Shown one piece after another: positions 41,184 through 50,144 of a stretch of 64,000 nt of DNA. Under the pieces are notes generated by a model that saw only the letters and a program-made list of their open reading frames with translations, ran no database searches and had not been told where the DNA came from. The DNA is taken from NCBI GenBank assembly GCA_965246925.1, contig OZ251994.1, positions 2,728,001-2,792,000 on the forward strand, given 5' to 3'. Numbering within the stretch: the stretch's first letter is position 1; every line of letters begins with the position of its first letter. The translations under genes and the position numbers were made by a program. Origin of the DNA: JANPPS01 sp965246925 (lineage in GTDB: Bacteria; Pseudomonadota; Alphaproteobacteria; Acetobacterales; Acetobacteraceae).

Positions 41184-41956
41184 CAGACGATCCGCACCGG
41201 CAGGCCGGAAGCGGCCATGGAGGCTTTGACCTCCGCCACCTTGAAGGTGCCGAAATGGAACACGCTGGCCGCAAGTAGCCCGGTTGCGCCCGCCTGGGCG
41301 CCCTCGGCGAAATGCGCCAGCGTGCCCACGCCGCCCGAGGCGATCACCGGCACGCGCACCGCGCCACAGACGGCGCGCAGCAGATCCAGATCGAAGCCGG
41401 TGCCGGTGCCGTCCCGGTCCATGCTGGTGAGCAAGATTTCGCCCGCTCCCAGCGCTGCCGCCTGTTGACACCACTCGACCGCATCCAGCCCGGTGCCGGT
41501 GCGTCCGCCATGGGTGAACACTTCCCAACGCTTCGATCCACGAGAGCCGGGCCCGCTCGCCCGCGCATCGACCGCCACCACCACGCACTGGCTGCCGAAT
41601 TTCTCGGCGCCTTCGCGGATCAGATCCGGCCGCGCGACCGCGGCGGAGTTCATGCTGCATTTATCTGCGCCGGCCAACAGCAGGCGGCGCATGTCGTCCG
41701 GCGAGCGCACGCCCCCGCCCACGGTCAGCGGCAGGAACACCCGCGCCGCCGTGCGGGAGACCACGTCCAGGATCGTGTCCCGGTTCTCGTGACTGGCGGT
41801 AATGTCCAGGAACGTCAGCTCATCCGCGCCGGCGGCGTCATACACCGCCGCCTGCTCGACCGGATCGCCGGCGTCGCGCAGGGCGACGAAATTGACGCCC
41901 TTCACGACGCGTCCGTCCTTCACGTCTAGGCACGGAATGACACGTAATTTCAGCAT
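41183..41956 (-). CDS. hisF: Imidazole glycerol phosphate synthase subunit HisF
   Basis: A 257-residue cyclase subunit. Landmarks are LRVIPCLDVKDGRVVKGVNF with the catalytic D11, the second catalytic aspartate in LLTSMDRDGTGTG, and the half-barrel phosphate motifs VGGGVRS and ASGGVGT. With HisH it makes imidazole glycerol phosphate and AICAR. ATG 41956 gives the standard start; TTG 41971 is a possible longer one. hisF and hisE are alone here; hisB, hisH and hisA are not seen. A 100-base gap upstream carries the REP-like end of hpnG. Confidence 0.95.
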   Translation of the reverse strand: MLKLRVIPCLDVKDGRVVKGVNFVALRDAGDPVEQAAVYDAAGADELTFLDITASHENRDTILDVVSRTAARVFLPLTVGGGVRSPDDMRRLLLAGADKCSMNSAAVARPDLIREGAEKFGSQCVVVAVDARASGPGSRGSKRWEVFTHGGRTGTGLDAVEWCQQAAALGAGEILLTSMDRDGTGTGFDLDLLRAVCGAVRVPVIASGGVGTLAHFAEGAQAGATGLLAASVFHFGTFKVAEVKASMAASGLPVRIV

Positions 41957-42050
41957 CTGCGGCTTAGACAACCGGGGGTGGGGTAATGCAAGCAGTGTAA
42001 GGTCATGACTGGTATCGGGTTAGGGCATTACGAATATCCGGCTGCACGCT

Positions 42051-42080
42051 GGCGCGGATGGCGCGAGGGGCTTATGCGCC
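42051..42080. repeat. REP-like palindrome at the end of hpnG
   Basis: GGCGC (42051-42055) and GCGCC (42076-42080) bracket a GGATGGCGC core. It is a degenerate relative of the clearer palindrome at 46013 and overlaps the last codons of hpnG. Confidence 0.4.
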
Positions 42081-42695
42081 CGACGATGCGATTGCCTTCC
42101 GGAGCGCCTGGCGGGCCCGCGCGGCATCGCGGGCGAGCGCCAGCAAGGACGGGATTTGGCCGGGTTGGCGGAGCACCGAGCGGGCGATGCGAAGCGCGCC
42201 GATGCCGCCGGTCCGGTCCAGTGCAGCGAGTGCGGCGGGCGGAAGGTCGCGCCCGGCGGGGTCGCAAATGGCGCGAAGCACGGCAAACGGTATGCCCGCC
42301 GCCGCCGCCGCCCGGGCCACCGCCGCGCTTTCCAGATCGACCGCGAGCGCCCCGGTGTCGAGGTGCAGCCGGCGCTTGGCCGCCGAGGAAGCGACCACGC
42401 CGCCACCGCCATACATCGCGCCCCGGGCGGCGCCGAACCGGGACGTGATCGCCGGGTCGGTAGCCCACCGCTCGGACCCGTCCAGCACCCAGGCCGGGAT
42501 CAGCAGCCGCCCGGCCGGCAGCGCTGGGTCGAGTCCACCAGCCAGGCCGAAACTCAGCAGCGCCGGCACGCCCTGCGCTATGAGCCGGGCCGCCGCTTCG
42601 GCCGCACCCTCGGTTGTGCCGCCGCCGGTCTCGACAGGCCAGCCGAGCCGGCCCGCGACCAGCGCCTCGGCCTTCAACCCGACGACGATCCCCAG
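42072..42695 (-). CDS. hpnG: HpnG, hopanoid-associated phosphorylase/nucleosidase
   Basis: About 207 residues of the MTA/SAH nucleosidase-like family assigned to HpnG, which removes adenine from adenosylhopane to give phosphoribohopane. Features are an N-terminal GIVVGLKAEALVA, the mid-region SFGLAGGLDPALPAG and the active-site region VDLESAAVARAA. The gene follows shc by 1 base on the minus strand, but no ATG, GTG or TTG lies near the family N-terminus. I place the start provisionally at CTG 42695; TTG eight codons later is the next choice. The 3' end runs into a REP-like palindrome. Confidence 0.8.
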   Translation of the reverse strand: MGIVVGLKAEALVAGRLGWPVETGGGTTEGAAEAAARLIAQGVPALLSFGLAGGLDPALPAGRLLIPAWVLDGSERWATDPAITSRFGAARGAMYGGGGVVASSAAKRRLHLDTGALAVDLESAAVARAAAAAGIPFAVLRAICDPAGRDLPPAALAALDRTGGIGALRIARSVLRQPGQIPSLLALARDAARARQALRKAIASSGA

Positions 42696-42696
42696 A

Positions 42697-44688
42697 TCAG
42701 AAGCCGTAACCCACCCGCCGGCTGTTGCCGCGTTGCTGGTTGCGGTATCGCGCCAGCGCCAGCAAGGGGAAGAACAGGCGGTATCCGTCGTACCGCAGAT
42801 AGAACACGCGCGGGAAACCGACGGCGGTGTAGGCGGCCTCGTCCCACTCGCCATCCTCCTTCTGCGTCCGCGCCAGATAGGCGGCCGCGCGGGCCACGGC
42901 GTCCCCGCACTCACCGGCCGCCATCAGGCCCAGCATGGCCCAGCTGGTCTGGGACGGCGTGCTCTCATGATACGTACCGGGCGGCGCCTTGTCGTAGCTC
43001 TCCTCATCCTCGCCCCAGCCGCCATCGGCGCGCTGCCGGGCCAGCAGCCAATCCACCGCGCGGCGGATGGTCGGGTCATCGTGCGAGAGCCCGGCGGCAT
43101 TGAGCGCACACAGCACGGACCAGGTGCCGTAGATATAGTTGGTGCCCCAGCGCCCGAACCAGCTGCCGTCCGGCTCCTGCTCGCGGCGCAGATACTCGAT
43201 CGCCCGCGCCATGGCGGGCTCGTCCGCGGAATGGCCGATCTGCGCCAGGAACCCCACGCAGCGGGCGGTGACGTCCGCGGTCGGTGGGTCCAGCAGCGCG
43301 CCGTGATCGGCGAACGGGATGTGGTTCAGGAAATCATGCGTGTTGTCCGCCTCGAACGCGCCCCAGCCGCCATTGGCGCTTTGCATGCCCAAGACCCAGT
43401 CCCGGGCGCGATTGACGCTCTCGGTATGCGCGGGGTCGCCATTGCGATGTAGCAGCATGCCGACCACGGCGGTGTCGTCCACATCCGGATAATGCGCGTT
43501 CTCGTATTGGAACGCCCAGCCGCCGGGCGTCGCGTCCGGGCGCATGATGGCCCAGTCGCCGCGCACGTCCGTCACCTGCCGCGCCACCAGCCAGGCGCAC
43601 GCGGCGTCGAGCCCGGTGGAGGCCACACCCTCCGCCTCCGCCATCGCGTGCCCGGCGAGGCTCGTGTCCCAAATGGGCGAGAAGCAGGGCTGGCAGTATG
43701 CCTCGTCCTCCGTCACGACCAGCAGCTTCTGCACCGCTTTCCAGGCGATCGCCGCATCCGGATGGTCCGCGTCATAGCCCAGCGCGTCGAACATCATGAC
43801 GGTATTGGCCATGGCCGGGTAGATAGCGCCGAGGCCGTCTTCGCCGTTCAGACGCTCGGTCACGAATTTCCGTGCATCCTCGATCGCGCGTTGCCGGACG
43901 CTGTTGGGGAAGGCGGGCTGCGCGATGCGCACCACGCGATCGACCGCCTTGAACACGCGGCCCCAGGCGGAGCGGTAGGGGCCGCGGATCCAGTCCCGGA
44001 CCTCCTCGGGTGGGGTGCAGAACAGCTCCTGGATCGTGGCACCGCGCGGGTTGCGGGCGCGGGGATGCAGCGCCATCAGCACCAGCAGCGGCACCATGAC
44101 GGTGCGGGACCAGTAGGACACCTTGCTGAGGTGGAAGAAGAACCAGCGCGGCAAATGCATGATTTCGACCGGCATGGCCGGCACGCCGCGCCAGGGCAGC
44201 TGTTCGAACAACGCGAGCTGGATGCGCGTGAACACGTTAGACCGCTCGGCCCCGCCCGCCGCCAGAATCGCGTCCCGCGCGGCCCGCATGTGCGGAGCGT
44301 CCGCATCGTCGCCGATGGCCTTCAGCGCGTAATACGCCTTGACGCTGGCGCTGAGATTAAACGCGCCGCCATGGAACAGCGGCCAGCCGCCATGCTCGCC
44401 CTGAATACGGCGGAGATAGACGCCGATCTTGCCCTCGAGCACCGGGTCGATCCGGTCGAGGAAGTGTTCCAGCAGCACGTATTCCGCCGGAATCGTCGCG
44501 TCCGCCTCGAGCTCGAACACCCAATGCCCGTCATCGTTCTGCCGGCCCGTGAGCGCCGACGTCGCGCGGCCGATGGCGGACTCCAGCGCCGCATCGGGCA
44601 GCACCGGCCCACCCCGGCTCTCGGCCGGATAGTCGGACGTGGCGTAGTCGGAAATCATGTAGTCGGGTGTCATGTAATCGGGGCACAT
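42697..44688 (-). CDS. shc: Squalene-hopene cyclase
   Basis: A 663-residue class II triterpene cyclase that converts squalene to hopene and diplopterol. The catalytic motif DVDDTA is at residues 402-407, with D404 the proton donor by alignment to known cyclases. Several QW repeats are visible, such as DGSWFGRWGTNYIYGTW and RADGGWGEDEESY. The monotopic membrane segment WFFFHLSKVSYWSRTVMVPL is near residue 185. The N-terminus is unusual: four pentapeptide repeats ending in DY (residues 1-20), three beginning with Met. Only a weak ribosome-binding site precedes. hpnE lies 37 bases upstream and hpnG 1 base downstream. Confidence 0.96.
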   Translation of the reverse strand: MCPDYMTPDYMISDYATSDYPAESRGGPVLPDAALESAIGRATSALTGRQNDDGHWVFELEADATIPAEYVLLEHFLDRIDPVLEGKIGVYLRRIQGEHGGWPLFHGGAFNLSASVKAYYALKAIGDDADAPHMRAARDAILAAGGAERSNVFTRIQLALFEQLPWRGVPAMPVEIMHLPRWFFFHLSKVSYWSRTVMVPLLVLMALHPRARNPRGATIQELFCTPPEEVRDWIRGPYRSAWGRVFKAVDRVVRIAQPAFPNSVRQRAIEDARKFVTERLNGEDGLGAIYPAMANTVMMFDALGYDADHPDAAIAWKAVQKLLVVTEDEAYCQPCFSPIWDTSLAGHAMAEAEGVASTGLDAACAWLVARQVTDVRGDWAIMRPDATPGGWAFQYENAHYPDVDDTAVVGMLLHRNGDPAHTESVNRARDWVLGMQSANGGWGAFEADNTHDFLNHIPFADHGALLDPPTADVTARCVGFLAQIGHSADEPAMARAIEYLRREQEPDGSWFGRWGTNYIYGTWSVLCALNAAGLSHDDPTIRRAVDWLLARQRADGGWGEDEESYDKAPPGTYHESTPSQTSWAMLGLMAAGECGDAVARAAAYLARTQKEDGEWDEAAYTAVGFPRVFYLRYDGYRLFFPLLALARYRNQQRGNSRRVGYGF
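44629..44688 (-). repeat. Four tandem 15-base units at the 5' end of shc
   Basis: Units at 44688-44674, 44673-44659, 44658-44644 and 44643-44629 encode MCPDY, MTPDY, MISDY and ATSDY. The first three each carry an in-frame ATG, giving three alternative starts 15 bases apart. The family's true N-terminus begins after them. Confidence 0.8.
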
Positions 44689-44725
44689 GGTCTAGGGTCT
44701 GCTTTTTTGGCCGGGCGTAGAATCT

Positions 44726-45949
44726 TCAAAGGACCGACTTTGCTGCACTGCGTCCAGACCTGATCGCACCTTCGATCGTGGCGGGCAAGCCGGTTGCGGT
44801 CCAGTCACCGGCGAGCACGAGGTTGCGGAACGGGGTCTGAACGTGGGGTCTCCTACGGTCCTGGCCGGGCGTGGCGGCGAAGGTTGCGCGCTTTTCCCTT
44901 ACTACCCGATATGGCGGTATGGGTTCACGGATGCCCAGAACGATGCAGATATCCTGCCACACCTGTTGCGCCAAATCCTCACTTACAAGGTGAACCCGGG
45001 CGTTTCCCGCGCTGATAGTGGTGCTGACGACACCGGGCTTCACGAACACCCACTCCGCCGTGCCGCCGAGCAGGCCAGTGAACCCGGCTTCTCCCGGGTC
45101 GGCGTCGAACCGAAAATGCACGTTCAAGATCGCTTGAAATTGATCGGGGGTCGTGAGGCCGGGCAGCAACGTGGCGGCCACCGGGGCCGGGGTGGCGATT
45201 ACCACGGCCTGATCCTCGTCCAACGGCGTGCCGTCCACGGACCGGACGCGTCCGCCGTCTAAGCCAAGCGCGGTGACGCGGCTGCCGAGCCGGATAGTAG
45301 CGCCGTGCGCTTCAAGCCAGGTGACGGCCGGGTCGATGAACGATTCGGACAGACCGATGCTGGGATAAGCCGGAATGCACGCTGCACCGCCCCGGGAAAG
45401 GCTTTCGTCCATGACCGCGCCCAGCAGCCGGGCGCTGGCGGTGGCTGGTGGAGTGTTCAGCGCGGCGATGGCCAGCGGCTCCAGCAGGCGCCGGTATAGC
45501 TCGCCGGGCGGCAACCGCTCCGCCACCGTGGCGTCCGGCCCGGCGCGGGACAGGCGGGCGGCCGCCATGAAGTGGGACAGGCGGGCGCCGGGCACCCGGC
45601 GGCGGCGAGATAGCACCCACCACGGCAGGCGGCCCCGGTTCGGGCGGACGGTCCAGCGCTCGCCGGTGGAGACGTCCATAAACGGGAACACGGGCTCGGT
45701 GGGCCCGGCCATGGTGCCGCGAGCGCCGATGCGGTCCAGATAGGCGAACGCGTCGCGGTTGCCGGACAAGAGCAGATGATTGCCGTTATCGAGCCGCACC
45801 CCGAGTTCACGGTCGAAATAGGATCGGCATCGCCCCCCCGCCGCCGGCCCGGCTTCGTGCAAGGTCACAGCCACCCCGGCCTCGACCAGGTGCATAGCGG
45901 CTGACAGGCCGGCGAGGCCCGCGCCGATGACGTGCACGTGCCGGATCAA
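44726..45949 (-). CDS. hpnE: Hydroxysqualene dehydroxylase HpnE
   Basis: A 407-residue FAD-dependent amine-oxidase-fold enzyme, last of three steps from farnesyl diphosphate to squalene. The Rossmann motif is VHVIGAGLAGLSAAMHLVEA at the N-terminus, then RSYFDRELGVRLDNGNH, and the C-terminal FAD motif LVLAGDWTATGLPATIEGA. TTG 45949 is chosen because GGAG lies 7 bases upstream and the resulting MIRHVHVIGAG matches the family; TTG 45955 is too close to the Shine-Dalgarno. It follows hpnD by 106 bases with a REP-like palindrome between, the only real gap in the hpn operon. Confidence 0.94.
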   Translation of the reverse strand: MIRHVHVIGAGLAGLSAAMHLVEAGVAVTLHEAGPAAGGRCRSYFDRELGVRLDNGNHLLLSGNRDAFAYLDRIGARGTMAGPTEPVFPFMDVSTGERWTVRPNRGRLPWWVLSRRRRVPGARLSHFMAAARLSRAGPDATVAERLPPGELYRRLLEPLAIAALNTPPATASARLLGAVMDESLSRGGAACIPAYPSIGLSESFIDPAVTWLEAHGATIRLGSRVTALGLDGGRVRSVDGTPLDEDQAVVIATPAPVAATLLPGLTTPDQFQAILNVHFRFDADPGEAGFTGLLGGTAEWVFVKPGVVSTTISAGNARVHLVSEDLAQQVWQDICIVLGIREPIPPYRVVREKRATFAATPGQDRRRPHVQTPFRNLVLAGDWTATGLPATIEGAIRSGRSAAKSVL

Positions 45950-46012
45950 GCACAAACTCCAAGGGCGGCTAAGCCCTTTCGCCGTCCGTCATACCATGCA
46001 CGCCGGTCAGGT

Positions 46013-46039
46013 GGCGGATGGCGCAAGCGCTTATCCGCC
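46013..46039. repeat. REP-like palindrome between hpnD and hpnE
   Basis: GGCGGAT (46013-46019) and ATCCGCC (46033-46039) enclose GCGC/GCGC inner arms. This is the dispersed GGCGGAT-GCGC palindrome. It sits inside a transcription unit, where it could modulate distal expression or mRNA stability. Confidence 0.65.
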
Positions 46040-46055
46040 CTACGAAGTATGAGGG

Positions 46056-46904
46056 TCAAGGCAGCAAACCACGCACGGCAATCCACAGTTTCTGCCATTT
46101 CGGCACGCGCACGGGCTCGTCCAGCCGGGTCCAGCCGCGCCGCTCCAGCCGGGCCAGCAGGGCCGCGTAGGTGGCGCCCATCAACCGCGCGGGGCGCATC
46201 GCCCGGCGGTCGCAGCGGCGCATGCTGAACGCGGCCTCATGGAAATGCTCGTGCGCCTGCGCAGCCATGCGCAGCAGTACTTGCGGCAGCGCCGGATGCC
46301 GGGCGGCGGCGGGCGTGAGGGGGATGCCGGACGCCTTCAGCCATTCGCGCGGCAGATACAGCCGGTCCCGCCCGGCGTCCTCGGCGACGTCGCGCAGGAT
46401 ATTGGTGAACTGCAGCGCCCGGCCCAGATGCCAAGCCACCCGGTCCGCCTCGGCCGACGCATCGCCGAACGCGCGCACGCTCAGGCGCCCCACGGCGGCG
46501 GCGACACGGTCGCAATACAGGTCCAGCGTGGCTAAGTCGGGTGCGACGATCTCCGTCTCGGCATCCATCTGCATGCCGTCGATCACCGCGATGAAGTCGG
46601 CCTCGCGCAAGGAGTAGGCCCGGATGGCCGGCAGCAGCACGCGGGTCACGGCGTCATCCGCCCGGCCCTGGAAGGCGGCGGCGATGCGCGTGCGCCAGGC
46701 CGCCAAATCCCGTACTTTGTCAGACAGCGGCGCAGGCTCATCCGCCACGTCATCCACCAGGCGGCAGAACGCGTAGATCGCATACATCGCCGCCCGCCGG
46801 TCCGGCGGCAGGATGCGCATGCCGCGGTAGAACGACGTCCCGGCCCGGCGCACGATGTCTTCGACCGTCGCGAGGTCCGCGGCACTAGCCCCCAAGGCGG
46901 TCAC
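46056..46904 (-). CDS. hpnD: Presqualene diphosphate synthase HpnD
   Basis: A 282-residue isoprenoid synthase of the squalene/phytoene synthase family, joining two farnesyl diphosphates to presqualene diphosphate. The two aspartate-rich motifs are YAFCRLVDDVADE (DxxxD) and NILRDVAEDAGRDRLYLP. The start is GTG 46904, overlapping the hpnC stop (GTGA, 46901-46904); longer frames only frame-shift hpnC. It follows hpnC as in nearly all hpnCDE operons. The gap after it carries a REP-like palindrome. Confidence 0.95.
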   Translation of the reverse strand: MTALGASAADLATVEDIVRRAGTSFYRGMRILPPDRRAAMYAIYAFCRLVDDVADEPAPLSDKVRDLAAWRTRIAAAFQGRADDAVTRVLLPAIRAYSLREADFIAVIDGMQMDAETEIVAPDLATLDLYCDRVAAAVGRLSVRAFGDASAEADRVAWHLGRALQFTNILRDVAEDAGRDRLYLPREWLKASGIPLTPAAARHPALPQVLLRMAAQAHEHFHEAAFSMRRCDRRAMRPARLMGATYAALLARLERRGWTRLDEPVRVPKWQKLWIAVRGLLP

Positions 46905-47716
46905 CGCAAATACCGGAACGCCGCCAGCACGGCGCCCGCCACGTCCGATTTTTGCAGTTTGACCCGCGTAGCCACCGGGTCCTTCTGGCGCAACCGCCGG
47001 GTCAGCCGGACAGCGAGGCCGTGGATGATGCCGGTCTCCAATCGCAACCGCCGGTCCCGCGTACGGAGCGGGAGGTGCGCACCGGCCCTGTTCATGGCGT
47101 CCACCCGGTCCAGCAGCCGGTCCCACACGAGGCGCAGCGCCGGGGTTGCGGCCCGGCCCGCGAGATCCCCCACCCGGGCCCCGGTCACATCGAGCAGATC
47201 CTGCGGCAGGTAGCAGCGGTCGAGCGCGGCCAGGTCCTTGGACCCATCCTGCAAATGGTTCAACACCTGGAGCGAGGCGCAGAGCGGGTCGGACGCGGCG
47301 TAGGTGCTGGGTTCCTCGCCGTGCAAATCCAGCACGTGACGGCCTACCGGCATCGCGCTAAGCCGGCAGTAATCCAGCAGCTCTTCCCAGTCGGCGTAGC
47401 GGCGCTTGGTCGCGTCTTGCCGGAAGGCCATGAGCAGGTCTTGGGCGTGCCGGCTCGTGACGCCGGTCATGGCCAGGCTTTGGCGTAATGCCTCTGCGGC
47501 GGGCACGCCGGAGGCGCGCCCGAGCAGGACGGCCTCCATCGTGTCGAGCTGGGCGGTCTTGTCGTCCGGGCCGAGCGCCGGGCTGTCCGCGATGTCGTCG
47601 GCCAGACGCGCGAATGCGTAGAAGGCATGAACGTGCGGGCGCAGCCTGCGGTGGATCAGGATGGAGCCGACGGGGAAATTTTCGCCCGTGCGGTCCTTGG
47701 TGGCGGCGGCTGTCAT
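46901..47716 (-). CDS. hpnC: Hydroxysqualene synthase HpnC
   Basis: A 271-residue squalene/phytoene-synthase-fold enzyme that converts presqualene diphosphate to hydroxysqualene. Motifs are TGENFPVGSILIHRRLRPHV near the N-terminus, AFARLADDIADSP (first Asp-rich), and HLQDGSKDLAALDRCYLP (second). ATG 47716 overlaps the hpnB stop (ATGA, 47713-47716). The three-step HpnCDE route replaces single-enzyme squalene synthase in bacteria that make hopanoids, and all three genes are complete here. Confidence 0.95.
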   Translation of the reverse strand: MTAAATKDRTGENFPVGSILIHRRLRPHVHAFYAFARLADDIADSPALGPDDKTAQLDTMEAVLLGRASGVPAAEALRQSLAMTGVTSRHAQDLLMAFRQDATKRRYADWEELLDYCRLSAMPVGRHVLDLHGEEPSTYAASDPLCASLQVLNHLQDGSKDLAALDRCYLPQDLLDVTGARVGDLAGRAATPALRLVWDRLLDRVDAMNRAGAHLPLRTRDRRLRLETGIIHGLAVRLTRRLRQKDPVATRVKLQKSDVAGAVLAAFRYLR

Positions 47717-48846
47717 GCCCTGGCCCCCGAATATTCGCGCCGTTTCCATTGCACGCCGCGTCCGCGGTGGTGATCGATGGCGGAGCCGATAGTCGCGGCA
47801 AGGTAGAATGCGGCGATGCCCGGTAGCGCCAGGGCCCAGAGCGGCGAGAGCCGGAACCGCCGCAAGGTCGGCACGAACGACACGGCTGACAGCGCCCAGG
47901 CCAGCCCGGCCATGGCACGCGCCGGGCCGTGACCTAACAAGGCGACCAAGGGCGGTATCAGCCAGACGAGCGCCAGCCCCAGCACCGTCCCGGTCAGGAT
48001 CCACGGTGAGAACCGTAGCTGCACATAGGCCGTCCGCGCCACCATGCGCCAGATATCGGCGGCGTTTGGATAGGGCCGGATGCTGCGCGCCAGCCGGCTA
48101 TGGCCGAGCCAGATGCGCCCGCCCTGCTTGATGGCCGCCGCCAGCGCCACATCGTCGATCAGCGCGCCCCGGATGGCGCCGATGCCGCCGATGCGCTCCA
48201 GCGCCCGGCGCCGGACCAGCATGGTCCCGCCCGCCGCCGCCGCGGTGCCGTCCATGGGGTCATTCACCCGGGCGAACGGAAACAGCATCTGAAAGAAATA
48301 AACGAACGCCGGTACCAGCGCCCGCTCGGCCCAACTCTCACACCGCAGCTCGACCATCTCGGACACGAGGTCGAGTTCGTCTTGCTCTGCCTTGGCGGCG
48401 AGGGTGGCAATGTGGCGCGGGTCATGCACGATGTCTGCGTCGGTGAGTAGGATGAAGGGGGCGGAGGTGCGGGCCAAGCCCTGCGACACGGCCCAGAGTT
48501 TGCCGGACCAGCCGGGCGGGCGCGGCAGGCCTTCTACAATGGAAAGCTCAATCCGCTCTCCCTTCGGGACAGGAGGTAGCAGCAGTCCCCTCGCAATGTC
48601 CCCAGTGCCGTCCGTGCTGCCGTCATCGACCAGGAAAATGCGGACCCGCCCCGCATACTCCTGCGTCAGCAATGACCGGATCGCCGCACCGACCCCGGCG
48701 GCCTCGTCGCGGGCGGGGATGACGACGTCCACATCCGGCGCAGCGCCCGCACACGGCGCAAGTGAGAGACCCGCTTGCCAGAACCGTCCATGCGCTAGCA
48801 GCAAATACAACCAGGCCAGCGACGCCAAACCCGAAAGCCAGATCAC
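47713..48846 (-). CDS. hpnB: HpnB glycosyltransferase
   Basis: A 377-residue GT2-family protein with an N-terminal hydrophobic helix (1-20), a GT-A core (VDVVIPARDEAAGVGAAIRS, LTDADIVHDP with the DXD), and a C-terminal set of membrane segments (about 275-360). HpnB is conserved in hopanoid loci without a fully proven function. GTG 48846 overlaps the hpnA stop (GTGA, 48843-48846). Its relative in the carotenoid operon (7560-8645) has the same layout but a different acceptor by context. Confidence 0.92.
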   Translation of the reverse strand: MIWLSGLASLAWLYLLLAHGRFWQAGLSLAPCAGAAPDVDVVIPARDEAAGVGAAIRSLLTQEYAGRVRIFLVDDGSTDGTGDIARGLLLPPVPKGERIELSIVEGLPRPPGWSGKLWAVSQGLARTSAPFILLTDADIVHDPRHIATLAAKAEQDELDLVSEMVELRCESWAERALVPAFVYFFQMLFPFARVNDPMDGTAAAAGGTMLVRRRALERIGGIGAIRGALIDDVALAAAIKQGGRIWLGHSRLARSIRPYPNAADIWRMVARTAYVQLRFSPWILTGTVLGLALVWLIPPLVALLGHGPARAMAGLAWALSAVSFVPTLRRFRLSPLWALALPGIAAFYLAATIGSAIDHHRGRGVQWKRREYSGARA

Positions 48847-50144
48847 CCGCGCAGCATCCCGGCGTCACTGAACCATTGCACCGCGTCCAGCACCGCCTGA
48901 CGCGCCGGGCGGTGCGCGTAGCCGAGTTCGTGCCCGGCCTTGGCGCTGCTGAAGAACATCTGCTTGTCCGCCATCGCCAGCATCTCCCGCGTGACCCGCG
49001 GCTCGTTGCCAAAGAGGCGCGCGCCCAGCTCCGCACCCACCGCCAACGGCTGCAGCGCGCGGGTGGATAGCTTCTGCCGCCGCGTGCCGAAGCGGCCCAT
49101 CACGTCGTCGATCAGCGCCAATAAATGCTCCATGCCCACATTATCGCCGCCTAGAATATAGGCCTCACCGACCCGGCCTCGCTCCAGCGCCAGCACGTGG
49201 CCGCGCGCCACGTCATCGACGTGGACGATGTTGAGCCCAGTCTCGACATACGCCGGCATGCGCCCGGCGGCGGCGTCCAGGATCATGCGCCCGGTGGGTG
49301 TGGGCTTGATGTCGCGCGGCCCGACTGGGGCGGACGGGTTCACGATCACGACCGGGACCCCCTCCTTGGCCAAGGCCCGCACCGCCTGCTCGGCCGCGTA
49401 TTTCGATTGCTTGTAGGCTCCGATGACGTGGTCCGGGTCGACCGGCGTGCGCTCGGTCGCGGGCGTGCCGTTCGGCTCGAGGCCGAGCGCGGCCACGCTG
49501 CTGCAATACACGATCTTCTCCACCCCAGCCGCATGCGCTGCCTGCAGCAACGCGCGTGTGCCGTCCACGTTGGCTGCCTGCATCGCCTCCGGGCGCGGCA
49601 CCCATAGCCGGTAGTCGGCGGCCACGTGCATCACGTAGCGGCAGCCCTCGGCCGCGGCGGCGAGCGACGCTGGATTGGTCAAATCGCCCTCGATGATTTC
49701 CGCCGGCAGGCCGCGAACGTTGGCCCGGTTGCTGCCGGGCCGGACCAGCAAGCGGATCGTGTGCCCTTGGGCCAGCAACGCCCGCGCCACGGCGGAGCCC
49801 ACGAAGCCGGTGGCGCCCGTGACGAGCGTCAACTCCCGCGCTGCTGGGATCACCGCCGGGGCATGCGCTTCCGGGGCGGACCCGGCAGGCTCGGCCCCGC
49901 CGGACCGCCACCAAGGCGCGGCGGCGGGGGCCACCTCGAGGTCTGCTCGTGTAGAGGCAATTTGGGTGGGTTCAGGCTGAGGCAGGGACGCCGCGGTGTC
50001 CGGCGCTGGCGGCAGGCTCGCCGGCTGAGGTGCGGTCGCCGGCGCAGGGTTCGCGTAAACCGTGCGGGGCCGCATCGGCAGCGGCGGAATGCGGACGACA
50101 GGCGGCGGCTGTTCCGTATCGTCAGGGGGTTCGTTCGACGGCAA
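48843..50144 (-). CDS. hpnA: HpnA, hopanoid-associated sugar epimerase, with N-terminal extension
   Basis: A 433-residue SDR-type protein. The catalytic domain begins at about residue 105 with TLVTGATGFVGSAVARALLA, and continues with CSSVAALG and the tyrosine-lysine motif YKQSKYAAE. HpnA is usually about 330 residues. Residues 1-100 here are a Pro/Ala-rich, predicted disordered segment with no match I recognise. TTG 50144 is chosen because AGGAG lies 7 bases upstream, so the extension seems to be translated. HpnA is conserved in hopanoid operons, with unproven chemistry. It is divergent from hpnL over 69 bases. Confidence 0.93.
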   Translation of the reverse strand: MPSNEPPDDTEQPPPVVRIPPLPMRPRTVYANPAPATAPQPASLPPAPDTAASLPQPEPTQIASTRADLEVAPAAAPWWRSGGAEPAGSAPEAHAPAVIPAARELTLVTGATGFVGSAVARALLAQGHTIRLLVRPGSNRANVRGLPAEIIEGDLTNPASLAAAAEGCRYVMHVAADYRLWVPRPEAMQAANVDGTRALLQAAHAAGVEKIVYCSSVAALGLEPNGTPATERTPVDPDHVIGAYKQSKYAAEQAVRALAKEGVPVVIVNPSAPVGPRDIKPTPTGRMILDAAAGRMPAYVETGLNIVHVDDVARGHVLALERGRVGEAYILGGDNVGMEHLLALIDDVMGRFGTRRQKLSTRALQPLAVGAELGARLFGNEPRVTREMLAMADKQMFFSSAKAGHELGYAHRPARQAVLDAVQWFSDAGMLRG

